From the NCBI RefSeq assembly GCF_011305995.1, contig NZ_CP049910.1, positions 5,022,001 to 5,086,000 of the forward strand: a stretch of DNA of 64,000 nt, in the 5' to 3' direction. Positions 43,690 through 51,358 of this stretch are shown here, in pieces. Below the pieces are notes generated by a model. That model made no database searches. It was not told the origin of the DNA and saw nothing but the letters and a program-made list of their open reading frames with translations. Position 1 is the first letter of the stretch. Each line of letters opens with the position of its first letter. The translations under genes and the position numbers were made by a program. This DNA comes from Diaphorobacter sp. HDW4A. GTDB lineage: Bacteria; Pseudomonadota; Gammaproteobacteria; Burkholderiales; Burkholderiaceae_C.

Positions 43690-44985
43690 TTAGGCCTTGA
43701 CCTTGAAGGAGTCGGCGTAGCGAACGGGATCGCTGCCGTCCCAGACCACGCCGTCCATCAGCTTGCTGCTGCGCATGGGCGTCTTGGGCACGCTCACCTT
43801 GAGCTGCGACGCCGCCTGCGTGTAGAGGTCGATGCGGTTGATCTTTTTCGCCACCGCCAGATAGTCGGGATGCGACTTGAGCAGCCCCCAGCGCTTGTGC
43901 TGCGTGAGAAACCACATGCCGTCCGAGAGGTACGGGAAGTTCGCATCGCCATCGGCAAAGAACTTCATGTGGTTCGGGTCGTCCCAGGTCTTGCCGAGGC
44001 CGTTCTGATAACGGCCCAGAATGCGCTGATTGATGGCATCCACGCCAGTGTTCACGTACGACTTGGCGGCGATGGTTTCCGCCATCTTCATCTTGTTCTG
44101 CAGGCTCGCGTCGATCCAGCGGCCCGCCTCGATGATCGCCATCATCACTGCGCGCGCGGTGTTGGGGTTCTTGGTGGCGAAGTCGGAGGTGGTGCCCAGC
44201 ACCTTCTCGGGATGGTCGCGCCAGATGTCCTGCGTGGTCGCCGCGGTGATGCCGATGTTGTCCATGATCGCGCGGTGACCCCAGGGCTCTCCCACGCAGT
44301 AGCCGTCCATGTTGCCTACGCGCATGTTGGCCACCATCTGCGGCGGCGGCACGGTGATGATCTTGGCGTCTTTCAACGGATCGATGCCCGCGCTCGCCAT
44401 CCAGTAGTACAGCCACATCGCGTGCGTGCCGGTGGGGAAGGTGTGCGCGAAGGTGTATTCGCGCTTCTCGGTGTTCATGAGCCTGGCGAGGCTCGCACCA
44501 TCCACCGCGCCCTTGTCCGCAATCTTCTTGGACAGCGTGATCGCTTGACCATTGCGGTTCAGTGTCATCAGCACCGCCATGTCCTTCTGCGGGCCGCCCA
44601 CGCCCAGGTGCAGGCCGTAGACCATGCCGTAGAGCACATGGGCAAAATCGAGATCACCATTGACCAGCTTGTCGCGCACGCTGGCCCAGCTGGCTTCCTT
44701 GGTGGGCGTGATCGTCACGCCGTATTTCTTGTCAAACCCCAGCACCGAGGCCATCACCACGCTCGCGCAATCGGTGAGCGGGATGAAGCCGATCTTCACT
44801 TCCTTCTTCTCGGGTGCATCCGAGCCCGCCGCCCACACGCCGTGATGGCCGAGCGTCGCATACAGCGCCGAACCCGCGGCCACCTGCGCACTGGTGCGCA
44901 GAAACTGGCGACGGCTGTTGGTGTTGTGGCCGTCGTCGTTGCTTTCCACAGAAGAGGCAGACGTCGTGGCTTCATTCTTTTTCAT
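43690..44985 (-). CDS. nrtA: Nitrate ABC transporter substrate-binding protein (Tat-exported)
   Basis: A 431-residue NrtA/NasF-like binding protein. A twin-arginine signal NSRRQFLRTSAQVAAGSALYA is present at about residues 25-48. The mature domain begins KKEVKIGFIPLTDCASVVMAS and includes MYGLHLGVGGPQKDMAVLM-type segments of the family and GNMDGYCVGEPWGHRAI. The start at 44985 has GGAG 8 bases upstream; the frame remains open upstream across the leader but that region is regulatory RNA. Confidence 0.92.
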   Translation of the reverse strand: MKKNEATTSASSVESNDDGHNTNSRRQFLRTSAQVAAGSALYATLGHHGVWAAGSDAPEKKEVKIGFIPLTDCASVVMASVLGFDKKYGVTITPTKEASWASVRDKLVNGDLDFAHVLYGMVYGLHLGVGGPQKDMAVLMTLNRNGQAITLSKKIADKGAVDGASLARLMNTEKREYTFAHTFPTGTHAMWLYYWMASAGIDPLKDAKIITVPPPQMVANMRVGNMDGYCVGEPWGHRAIMDNIGITAATTQDIWRDHPEKVLGTTSDFATKNPNTARAVMMAIIEAGRWIDASLQNKMKMAETIAAKSYVNTGVDAINQRILGRYQNGLGKTWDDPNHMKFFADGDANFPYLSDGMWFLTQHKRWGLLKSHPDYLAVAKKINRIDLYTQAASQLKVSVPKTPMRSSKLMDGVVWDGSDPVRYADSFKVKA

Positions 44986-45019
44986 GATTCGAACTCCATC
45001 GAAGATCAGTCGTGGGGGC

Positions 45020-45147
45020 AAAAAAAAACGGCATCCACCTTGCCCGGTGCACGCTGCGCACACACCGGAAGAAGGGGGACACCGTTGTCCGAAATTCGCT
45101 GGCAGCATTTGAATGCTGCCGAGCCCGACCGCCTTTGGTGAGCTCTT
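45020..45147 (-). promoter_or_regulatory. ANTAR-type antitermination leader of the nrt operon
   Basis: The arrangement mirrors the nirB leader. Candidate P1 (45127-45140) has hexaloop AAAGGC on a short imperfect stem. After 36 bases, P2 (45077-45090) is GGAC-AACGGT-GTCC. P2 overlaps the 5' strand CGGTGTCC of a terminator whose 3' strand GGATGCCG runs straight into nine T residues (45020-45084). Both loops have A1 and G4. Two further hairpins (45101-45120, 7-9 bp, and 45142-45159, 7 bp) lie nearby, and the second would compete with P1. P1 is the less certain part. Confidence 0.65.
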
Positions 45148-45298
45148 GCGATCAAGAGCACGCACGATCCGTGCCATGGCTTTTCTGAGCTTCACGCGCT
45201 CCTGCCGCCCTTCTTTTTCCCTTTCATGGTGCATTGCAGCAATCCATTCGCGCGTCCGTGCCGCACTTTGGTGCGAATTTGAAGGCTGTCTTACGTGC

Positions 45299-46585
45299 TC
45301 ATTTACCCGCGTTGGGCAGCAAATCGGCCGTGGACAACACCGCCTCGGCGACGTCCAGCATGCGCCGGTTCTGATTCATGGCCGTCTGCCGCATGAGCTT
45401 GTGTGCATCGCTCTCGCTTATCTGGCGCAAATGCATCAGCACGCCCTTGGCACGCTCGATGGCCTTGCGCTCATTAAGTGCGGTGCGTGCCGTGTCGATC
45501 TCGGCCTGCATCGCATGCAGACGCTGCGCCTGCTCCTGTACCAGACTCAGAATCGAGCGATCAAGCTGCGGCCCGTAGCCCGTGGCGAGCGTCAGCGCTC
45601 CGCTCGGCCCCTGGACCGGGGCCGAGAAGAACGCCAAGCCCTCGTCCATTTTTCTTTCATCATCAGCGCCTTGCCCCTCTTGCCGAAGCAGCACCTGCAT
45701 CGCCGAGCACGCCACCTCAAGCTTGGCCGCACACATCTGCGCCAGCCCATCGGCAAGCCGCCCTTCCACCACATACATCGCGTCCAGCCGCATCGTGCAC
45801 GCCGCAAACCAGCGCTCGCCCTGCGACACATCCAGCGCATCCCCCGTCTGAGCCGTGCAGGCCACACGCCGCAGCCGCTCGATCGTCGCAATGTCCGGGC
45901 AATGCTCCGCATCCGCGCGCCACTGCTCGACCACGGCGGGCGGCGCAAACTCGGCAAATACCTGAAAGCACTGCTCCTGCGACTCGATCAGATGCAGCCA
46001 ATGCCGCTGCCGCGTCCCCTCCTGCACGCCCGAACCGAACGCAGCCGCGCCAGTGGCCCGCTCCTGCCCCGCCAGCTCCTTGCCTTGCATGAAGTGAAAC
46101 ATCGCCACCAGCAGCCGCGAAATGTCCGGATCACAGGCACTGTCCGCTGCCTCGAACACCAGCGCGAGACAGCCCGCAACCAACCGGATGAACGCGGCCG
46201 TGCTCTCCTCGGGAGTGGGCACCAACGCCCGCACCCGCCCGCGCCACGCGGGCAGCGCCTCCAGCCCCTGCAGCAGATAGGCAATCGCATTGAACAACCG
46301 CGCCGCATGCCGCCCGGCTGCGAACGGCTGCTTCGTCCGCATCGCATCAAGCTCGCCACGCACCGTGGCGATGGCCTCGTCCACCGCCAACACCTGCTGC
46401 GCCAACGCAGCCGCGCCCTGCATTCCGCCGCTCGCGAGCAGCAGATTCGACAGGCCACGTTCCTTCTGCAGCTGATGGATCAGCGCGGAGACGCGAGTGA
46501 CCAGCGCACAGGCGTTTCGGATCTGTTCCAGCTCCGTCATTTCGGACTGGCGTGCGGCAATGAGGTAGTGGAGAGGGGGAGGCAT
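45299..46585 (-). CDS. nasR: NIT-ANTAR nitrate-responsive antiterminator (NasR-like)
   Basis: A 428-residue protein. An all-helical nitrate/nitrite-sensing NIT domain covers about residues 20-330 (VSALIHQLQKERGLSNLLLASGG). A C-terminal ANTAR RNA-binding domain covers about 350-420 (LNERKAIERAKGVLMHLRQISESDAHKLMRQTAMNQNRRMLDVAEAVL). The Klebsiella NasR prototype binds nitrate and then a two-hairpin leader to prevent termination. The start MPPPLHYLI at 46585 is chosen by domain fit; its ribosome binding site is weak. It is upstream of and co-directional with nrtA, and two matching leaders lie in the cluster. Confidence 0.88.
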   Translation of the reverse strand: MPPPLHYLIAARQSEMTELEQIRNACALVTRVSALIHQLQKERGLSNLLLASGGMQGAAALAQQVLAVDEAIATVRGELDAMRTKQPFAAGRHAARLFNAIAYLLQGLEALPAWRGRVRALVPTPEESTAAFIRLVAGCLALVFEAADSACDPDISRLLVAMFHFMQGKELAGQERATGAAAFGSGVQEGTRQRHWLHLIESQEQCFQVFAEFAPPAVVEQWRADAEHCPDIATIERLRRVACTAQTGDALDVSQGERWFAACTMRLDAMYVVEGRLADGLAQMCAAKLEVACSAMQVLLRQEGQGADDERKMDEGLAFFSAPVQGPSGALTLATGYGPQLDRSILSLVQEQAQRLHAMQAEIDTARTALNERKAIERAKGVLMHLRQISESDAHKLMRQTAMNQNRRMLDVAEAVLSTADLLPNAGK

Positions 46586-46654
46586 GCTTGTCGGGCTTGC
46601 AAGCTCCGTGCCTGCTGGGTTGCTGAGAGTGCAATGCTTCTTGCAGGCTCCTGC

Positions 46655-46760
46655 TGGCCGGGTCTCGCCCCGGCGGGCGACCTGATTCTGTCGATTCGTT
46701 CGACGCACGACGGAACTCGCTTCGCTCCTTCGTCACTCCGCTCAAACAGCCGCCGTGAGT
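46655..46760 (-). repeat. Dispersed structured repeat, diverged partial copy C
   Basis: On the minus strand it repeats the 3' end of copies A and B almost exactly (CGCCCGCCGGGGCGAGACCC), and a GAGCGGAGTGACGAAGGAGC stretch resembles their core. It lies in inverted orientation to copy B about 0.4 kb away and overlaps the nearby palindromic element. Confidence 0.6.
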
Positions 46761-46824
46761 CAGTTCTTGAAGTTTGGATTGGCACTTGCCAATCCAAACC
46801 GCCGAACGAATCGACAGAATCAGG
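46681..46824. repeat. 144-bp element bounded by perfect 22-base inverted repeats
   Basis: The ends 46681-46702 and 46803-46824 are exact reverse complements of each other over 22 bases. A nested palindrome at 46772-46799 has 13-base arms (GTTTGGATTGGCA/TGCCAATCCAAAC) around two bases. No open frame or transposase is inside. It may be a MITE-like or REP-like element. Confidence 0.7.
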
Positions 46825-46879
46825 CGTAGGCAGAAGGGCTGGGAATCGCGCGCGTGGCGAACGTCTTTGATGGGGTTGC

Positions 46880-46925
46880 CCCCTCATCCCAGCCCTCTCC
46901 CCCAAAAAAGGAGGCGAGGGAGCAA
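46880..46925. repeat. Short dispersed repeat (CCTCATCCCAGCCCTCTCCC type)
   Basis: A CCCCTCATCCCAGCCCTCTCC word followed by GGAGGCGAGGGAGCAA, which can fold back on it. A very similar unit lies at 51293-51336 before the DinG-like helicase gene. Confidence 0.65.
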
Positions 46926-46935
46926 TACCGCGCGC

Positions 46936-47155
46936 CGAAGGCGCCATGCATCTCGCAAAAGCGAGATGCAGCACGAGCGAAGCGACGTGCCAAAAGCACC
47001 TCTTCCAAACTGACTTCCGGCGGTTGTCCGAGCGGAGCGCGCAGCGCGCAGTCGAGTTCTGCCGGAGGTATTCAAAGCGCATTTTTGGTGACTTTTTGGG
47101 CAAGACCAAAAAGTTACTCGCCCGCCGGGGCGAGACCCGGCCTCCCCCCTCAAAA
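46936..47155. repeat. Dispersed structured repeat, copy B
   Basis: Close relative of 28513-28737. It holds hairpin GCATCTCGC-AAAA-GCGAGATGC, the TGACTTCCGGCGGTTGTCC core, and hairpin ACTTTTTGG-N6-CCAAAAAGT. In copy A the closing pair of that last stem is C-G rather than G-C, so pairing is kept by a double change. It lies upstream of the homoserine dehydrogenase leader. Confidence 0.8.
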
Positions 47156-47284
47156 CAACCAAAAGAAAAAATCCATTACACTAAAAGCCAAATGTTCAGC
47201 ACACACGCCCAACACGCAGCACAAAAAGCACTCCGCCCCACAGGCGCGAGCGCAAGCCAGTGCGCGTCCCCGGCCCGTGCCCGA

Positions 47285-47320
47285 ATGACCACGATGATTA
47301 TTACCAACACAGCTACCTAG
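47285..47320 (+). CDS. Threonine/isoleucine-rich leader peptide (thrL-like attenuator)
   Basis: A short frame encoding MTTMIITNTAT, with five Thr and two Ile among eleven residues. It is followed 8 bases later by a 9-bp hairpin and then a terminator, all before the homoserine dehydrogenase gene. This is the layout of classical amino-acid attenuators, where ribosome stalling at Thr or Ile codons prevents termination. No strong Shine-Dalgarno sequence is visible before the ATG, which lowers confidence. Confidence 0.65.
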   Translation: MTTMIITNTAT

Positions 47321-47328
47321 CGCGTGTT

Positions 47329-47352
47329 AGGTGGCTGTACCGGCAGCCACCT
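47329..47352 (+). promoter_or_regulatory. Pause/antiterminator hairpin of the homoserine dehydrogenase leader
   Basis: AGGTGGCTG and CAGCCACCT form a perfect 9-bp stem around the hexaloop TACCGG, starting 8 bases after the leader-peptide stop. In attenuators this place is taken by the 1:2 pause hairpin. Confidence 0.65.
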
Positions 47353-47380
47353 GGAATCATCCCCTCCCCAAATACGGACG

Positions 47381-47411
47381 ACCCAGCTGGCAAGCTGGGT
47401 TTTTTGTTTTT
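47381..47411 (+). terminator. Attenuator terminator before homoserine dehydrogenase
   Basis: ACCCAGCT-GGCA-AGCTGGGT is followed by TTTTTTGTTTTT, a strong intrinsic terminator. It lies only about 55 bases before the hom start with no gene between it and the leader peptide, so it must be regulatory rather than a gene-end signal. Confidence 0.8.
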
Positions 47412-47463
47412 CGGCCCTGAGAACAGCGATTTGTTCAGGCCATTTTTGGAGAGGTCCATCACC

Positions 47464-48843
47464 ATGTACAGCGAACCACGCCTTCGCCCCGCCCCACTGA
47501 ACGCCATCGCACAAGCAGCGGGCACCACCACACCACCTGCCCTTCGCATTGGCATGATCGGCCTCGGCACTGTGGGCATGGGCACGTGGACGGTTCTCAA
47601 GCGCAACCAGTCGCTGATCGCCGCACGCGCGGGCCGCGCCGTCGAGATCGTCGCCATCGCCGTGCGCGATCGGGTGCGAGCGGCGGAGAAGCTGGGGGAT
47701 TTGGCGCTGCAAAACGTCGAGCTCAGCGGCGACCCGCATTACGTCGCCACGCATCCCGACGTGGATGTGCTCGTTGAAGTGGCCGGCGGCACTGGCCCTG
47801 CGCGTGGCTGGGTGCAGGCGGCGCTGGCAGCGGGCAAGCATGTGGTCACGGCCAACAAGGCGCTGCTTGCGGTGCATGGCGAAGACCTCGCGGAGACGGC
47901 TGCCGCGCACGGCCGCCAACTCGCCTATGAGGCCGCCGTGGCGGGCAGCATTCCGATCATCAAGACGCTGCGCGAAGCGCTCGCGGCCAATCGCATCGAC
48001 TCAGTCACCGGCATCCTGAACGGCACCAGCAACTACATCCTCACGCGCATGCGCGATGCCGGTCTGGGGTTTGCACAGGCGCTAGCCGAAGCCCAACAAC
48101 TCGGCTATGCCGAGGCCGATCCGTCGTTCGATGTGGATGGCATCGATGCCGCGCACAAACTCTCGTTGCTGGCGGCGAATGCATTTGGCATGGCGGTGGA
48201 TTTCGACAGCGTGCATATCGAGGGCATTCGCGATCTGCAGCGCGCCGACATCGCCGCTGCGGCCGAGCTGGGCTACGCCGTGAAGCTGCTCGCCACCGCA
48301 CGCCGCCAAGGTGCTGCAGTGGAGCTGCGCGTGCATCCGGCCCTCGTGCCCGAGCGCCACGCGCTGGCCCATGTGGATGGCGCGACCAATGGCGTGCTGG
48401 TGCATGGCGATGCCAGCGGCCCGGCGTTCTACAGCGGCGCGGGTGCGGGCGCGGAGCCCACTGCCTCTGCCGTGGTGGCCGATCTCATCGATCTGGCGCG
48501 TCTGCCTGCGTCACACCAGGACCGAAGCGTGCCCACGCTGGGCACACGTTTGCATGCAGATGACGCTGCGCCAGCCGTGCTGCCGATCAGCGAGGTCGTC
48601 ACGCCGCAGCTGTTGCGCGTTGCCTGCGACACGGGTCTGTGCGAGGCGAGCACCGTGCGCGCGCTGGAAAAATCCGGCCTGCAAGTCCTGCGCCGCAAGT
48701 GGATGCACGCCGAGGACGCTGCGCCCGCACTGGTGCTGTTGACGGCACCTGTGGTCGATTCGCTGGCCGCCAACGCGGTGCAGCGGCTGCAAGCGCGCAA
48801 TGGCGTGATCGTGCGACGTCTGCGCGTGCATTCATTGGACTGA
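47464..48843 (+). CDS. hom: Homoserine dehydrogenase
   Basis: A 459-residue NAD(P)-dependent enzyme reducing aspartate semialdehyde to homoserine, the branch point to threonine and methionine. The Rossmann motif is GLGTVGMGTW. Catalytic and substrate blocks are VTANKALLA, AVAGSIPIIKTLREALAAN, GILNGTSNYILTRM and EADPSFDVDGIDAAHKLSLLA. A C-terminal ACT-like domain (after about residue 370) would bind an effector such as threonine. The start MYSEPRLRPA follows GGAGAGGTCCATCACC. It lies behind a putative attenuator. The threonine synthase gene is not adjacent. Confidence 0.92.
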   Translation: MYSEPRLRPAPLNAIAQAAGTTTPPALRIGMIGLGTVGMGTWTVLKRNQSLIAARAGRAVEIVAIAVRDRVRAAEKLGDLALQNVELSGDPHYVATHPDVDVLVEVAGGTGPARGWVQAALAAGKHVVTANKALLAVHGEDLAETAAAHGRQLAYEAAVAGSIPIIKTLREALAANRIDSVTGILNGTSNYILTRMRDAGLGFAQALAEAQQLGYAEADPSFDVDGIDAAHKLSLLAANAFGMAVDFDSVHIEGIRDLQRADIAAAAELGYAVKLLATARRQGAAVELRVHPALVPERHALAHVDGATNGVLVHGDASGPAFYSGAGAGAEPTASAVVADLIDLARLPASHQDRSVPTLGTRLHADDAAPAVLPISEVVTPQLLRVACDTGLCEASTVRALEKSGLQVLRRKWMHAEDAAPALVLLTAPVVDSLAANAVQRLQARNGVIVRRLRVHSLD

Positions 48844-48890
48844 TCGCGCGGCTGTGCAAGACTAGCGCTGTTTTCCCCAACAGTTCACCC

Positions 48891-50888
48891 ATGTCCCAGC
48901 CCGCCAGCACCCCCGCGCGTTTCGCGCCCAAAGTCATCACGCCGTCCGATGAGCAGCGCGCCATTCAGGTGGCGTCCGAGCGCACCATCATCGTCGAGGC
49001 CAATGCGGGCGCAGCCAAGACCACCACGCTCGCGCTGCGGGTGGCCGAGAGCCTTGCGCGCGGCGTGCCCACGCACCGGATCATCGCGCTCACGCACACG
49101 CAGCCGGCCTGTGTAGCGCTGCAGCGCACGTTGCTGCAGATCGGCGTCGCGCGCAATGACGTCGGCCAACTGCGCATCCAGACCTTTGAAGACTTCAGCA
49201 AGGACATCCTCAAAGGCATCGACGACCACCGCGTGGACTATGTGGACGAGAACGAGCAGCTGCGCACGTATTTCTGGGACGCTGTGCAGCGTGTGGAGGA
49301 GGACGAATCCGAACGCTGGCGGGACGAACTGAGTATGCCGGCTATTGGCGACAGCTGGTTTGTGGAGGAGTTCCTCAAGATCAACACGCGCCTCAAGGGA
49401 ACGATGCGCGATGTGCTCGAACGCGACGGCACGCGCGTAAGCCCCGAATATGCCGAGAGCATCGGCATCGACTACACGCAGCTCAGGGTGTATCTGGCCT
49501 ATGAGCGCATTCGCCGTCAGGAAAACGCCGACACGCCCAAATTCCGAGGCGAGGCCGATGCCACCTACGATCTGGCCCGCCATTTTGTCGATGGCGAAAA
49601 CGTCCAAGGCCTGCGCAACTGGCCGTTCACCGCGCAGATCGTGCTGATCGATGAAATGCACGACTTGAACTTCGCCATGTTCCGCGTGCTGGTGGAAATC
49701 CTCAACACATCGAAGAGCTTTTTCTGCGGCATGGGCGACGTCGACCAGGTGGTGCACGAAGCCACCGGCGCAGATGCCGTTTTCATGAAGAACGCGATTG
49801 AAGAACACACCTCACGCGCCATCAAACGCTATCCACTCACGCACAGCTACCGCTTCGGCAAAAGCCTGGCCGCCAAAGCCGGGCGCGTGGCCAACAAGCC
49901 CTACAGCTCCAACGCCGCGCACGACACGCGCATCACACTGCAGACATTCACATCGAATGAGGAATGCGCCAGCCTTGTCATCGACGCCGCCAAGGAATGG
50001 AAACGCACCCGCCGCAACATGAGCGAATTCGCCATATTGCTGCGCCACCCCGTGCAATCCGTGCTGATGGAAAACCTGCTCATCGACAACGAACTGCCGT
50101 ATGCCATGAGCGGCTTCGAAAGCTACTTGAAGCGCCCGGAGGTTTTGTTCATTCGCGGCCTCATGGCGGTTGCCACTGACGACATGCAAAGCCTCACGCA
50201 CGAAGACACGCGCGAGCAGGTGCTGACGGCGCTGCACTTCTTCAGCGGCACCCGCATCGAAGTAGCCAACCGCCCCGAAGACAGCCAGGCCACGCTGCTC
50301 GCCGACGCCATCAGCGCCGTGCGCGACAACCCGATGTTCCTCACCTCGTTCTTCAACAACCAGGTGCTGCGCACCGCAGAACCCCATCTGCAAAAGCGCT
50401 TGCAAGCCGCGCAGCAACTGGCTGCCACACAAAGCGGCCCAACGTTTCTACAAGACTTTCTGAAAGCGCTGGACATCCAATCCATCATCAACGAAGCCTA
50501 CGTCTCCAAAGACCGCCGTGCCGAGGCCCTGTCGAACATCGAAGGCCTGCAACTCGCTGCGAGCCGGTTCAACTCAGCGTTTGACTACTTCAGTTTTTTG
50601 AACACGCTGGAGCAGAAACAACGCGACTTCAAAGACAGCAAACGCCTGCAGATCGCCAGCATCGTGAGCGTGAAAGGGCTGGAGTTCGAACACGTGCTCG
50701 TTCCACATCTCACGCAGGGCGAGTTTCCTGCGGCGAACGGGACTTCGACGGAGGAGCGGAACCTGTTCTATGTGGCGATCACGCGGGCGAAGCAGCAGTT
50801 GACGCTGCTGGGGCATGGGGAGAGGGGGAGTGGGTTCTTGGGGAGGGTGGGGGGTGAAAAGAAGGAGAGCACCGCTTCGGTTGAGTAG
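48891..50888 (+). CDS. UvrD/Rep-like ATP-dependent DNA helicase
   Basis: A 665-residue superfamily 1A helicase. Motif I is VEANAGAAKTTTLALR, where the usual GxGKT reads GAAKTT. Motif II is VLIDEMHDL. The Q-like motif is TPSDEQRAIQVA, motif IV-like HSYRFGKSLA, and motifs V/VI are VSVKGLEFEHVLVP and NLFYVAITRAKQQLTLLG. It is shorter than UvrD, and the 1B and 2B parts are diverged. A plain AAA-plus role is excluded by these motifs. The physiological role is unknown; it starts 47 bases after hom and may be read through from it. Confidence 0.85.
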   Translation: MSQPASTPARFAPKVITPSDEQRAIQVASERTIIVEANAGAAKTTTLALRVAESLARGVPTHRIIALTHTQPACVALQRTLLQIGVARNDVGQLRIQTFEDFSKDILKGIDDHRVDYVDENEQLRTYFWDAVQRVEEDESERWRDELSMPAIGDSWFVEEFLKINTRLKGTMRDVLERDGTRVSPEYAESIGIDYTQLRVYLAYERIRRQENADTPKFRGEADATYDLARHFVDGENVQGLRNWPFTAQIVLIDEMHDLNFAMFRVLVEILNTSKSFFCGMGDVDQVVHEATGADAVFMKNAIEEHTSRAIKRYPLTHSYRFGKSLAAKAGRVANKPYSSNAAHDTRITLQTFTSNEECASLVIDAAKEWKRTRRNMSEFAILLRHPVQSVLMENLLIDNELPYAMSGFESYLKRPEVLFIRGLMAVATDDMQSLTHEDTREQVLTALHFFSGTRIEVANRPEDSQATLLADAISAVRDNPMFLTSFFNNQVLRTAEPHLQKRLQAAQQLAATQSGPTFLQDFLKALDIQSIINEAYVSKDRRAEALSNIEGLQLAASRFNSAFDYFSFLNTLEQKQRDFKDSKRLQIASIVSVKGLEFEHVLVPHLTQGEFPAANGTSTEERNLFYVAITRAKQQLTLLGHGERGSGFLGRVGGEKKESTASVE

Positions 50889-51358
50889 ATGTCGAGGGTG
50901 GGTTGCTGGCTGGCAGATTTAGGCTGATTGCAGTCGTCCAACCTTGACAGCTCAATGACTGCTGATGGCTGACAGCACCTAATCATGCGCAGCGGTAGCA
51001 GACTATCAGCACCCCGCCGGGAGGCAATGTCGGCAGCTCTCCTGAAACTTGTCGCTGGGCGGCCGCCTTTCATAGTGCTCTGATGACCGCCAATTAACGG
51101 TGACTGACCGGTTGTGATGCCGCCATGAGCAGCAGCAATCGCTGCTCAGCCTCCCATCGTCAGCTCCCTCCCAAAAGAATTTCGTGGCCAGCGACCAAAG
51201 CAAGACACCCCCACGTCAGCGCTCAAAAGCCGCTTCGGCTAAGATCGCTGGATGAAAGCACAGTACCGCCCGGCGGGTACAACGCAAAAGAACCCTCACC
51301 CCAGCCCTCTCCCGCCAAGCGAGCGAGGAAGCAAGACCCCATCAATCAATCCGCCCCC
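50889..51358. other. Intergenic region with short dispersed repeat
   Basis: About 470 bases with no supportable gene. The only clear feature is the CCTCACCCCAGCCCTCTCCC-type repeat at 51293-51336 directly before the DinG-like start. The promoter of that gene should lie here, but no consensus stands out. Confidence 0.5.
51293..51336. repeat. Short dispersed repeat (CCTCACCCCAGCCCTCTCCC type)
   Basis: Second copy of the unit at 46880-46925, reading CCTCACCCCAGCCCTCTCCC followed by GCGAGCGAGGAAGCAAG. It ends 22 bases before the helicase start codon. Confidence 0.65.
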
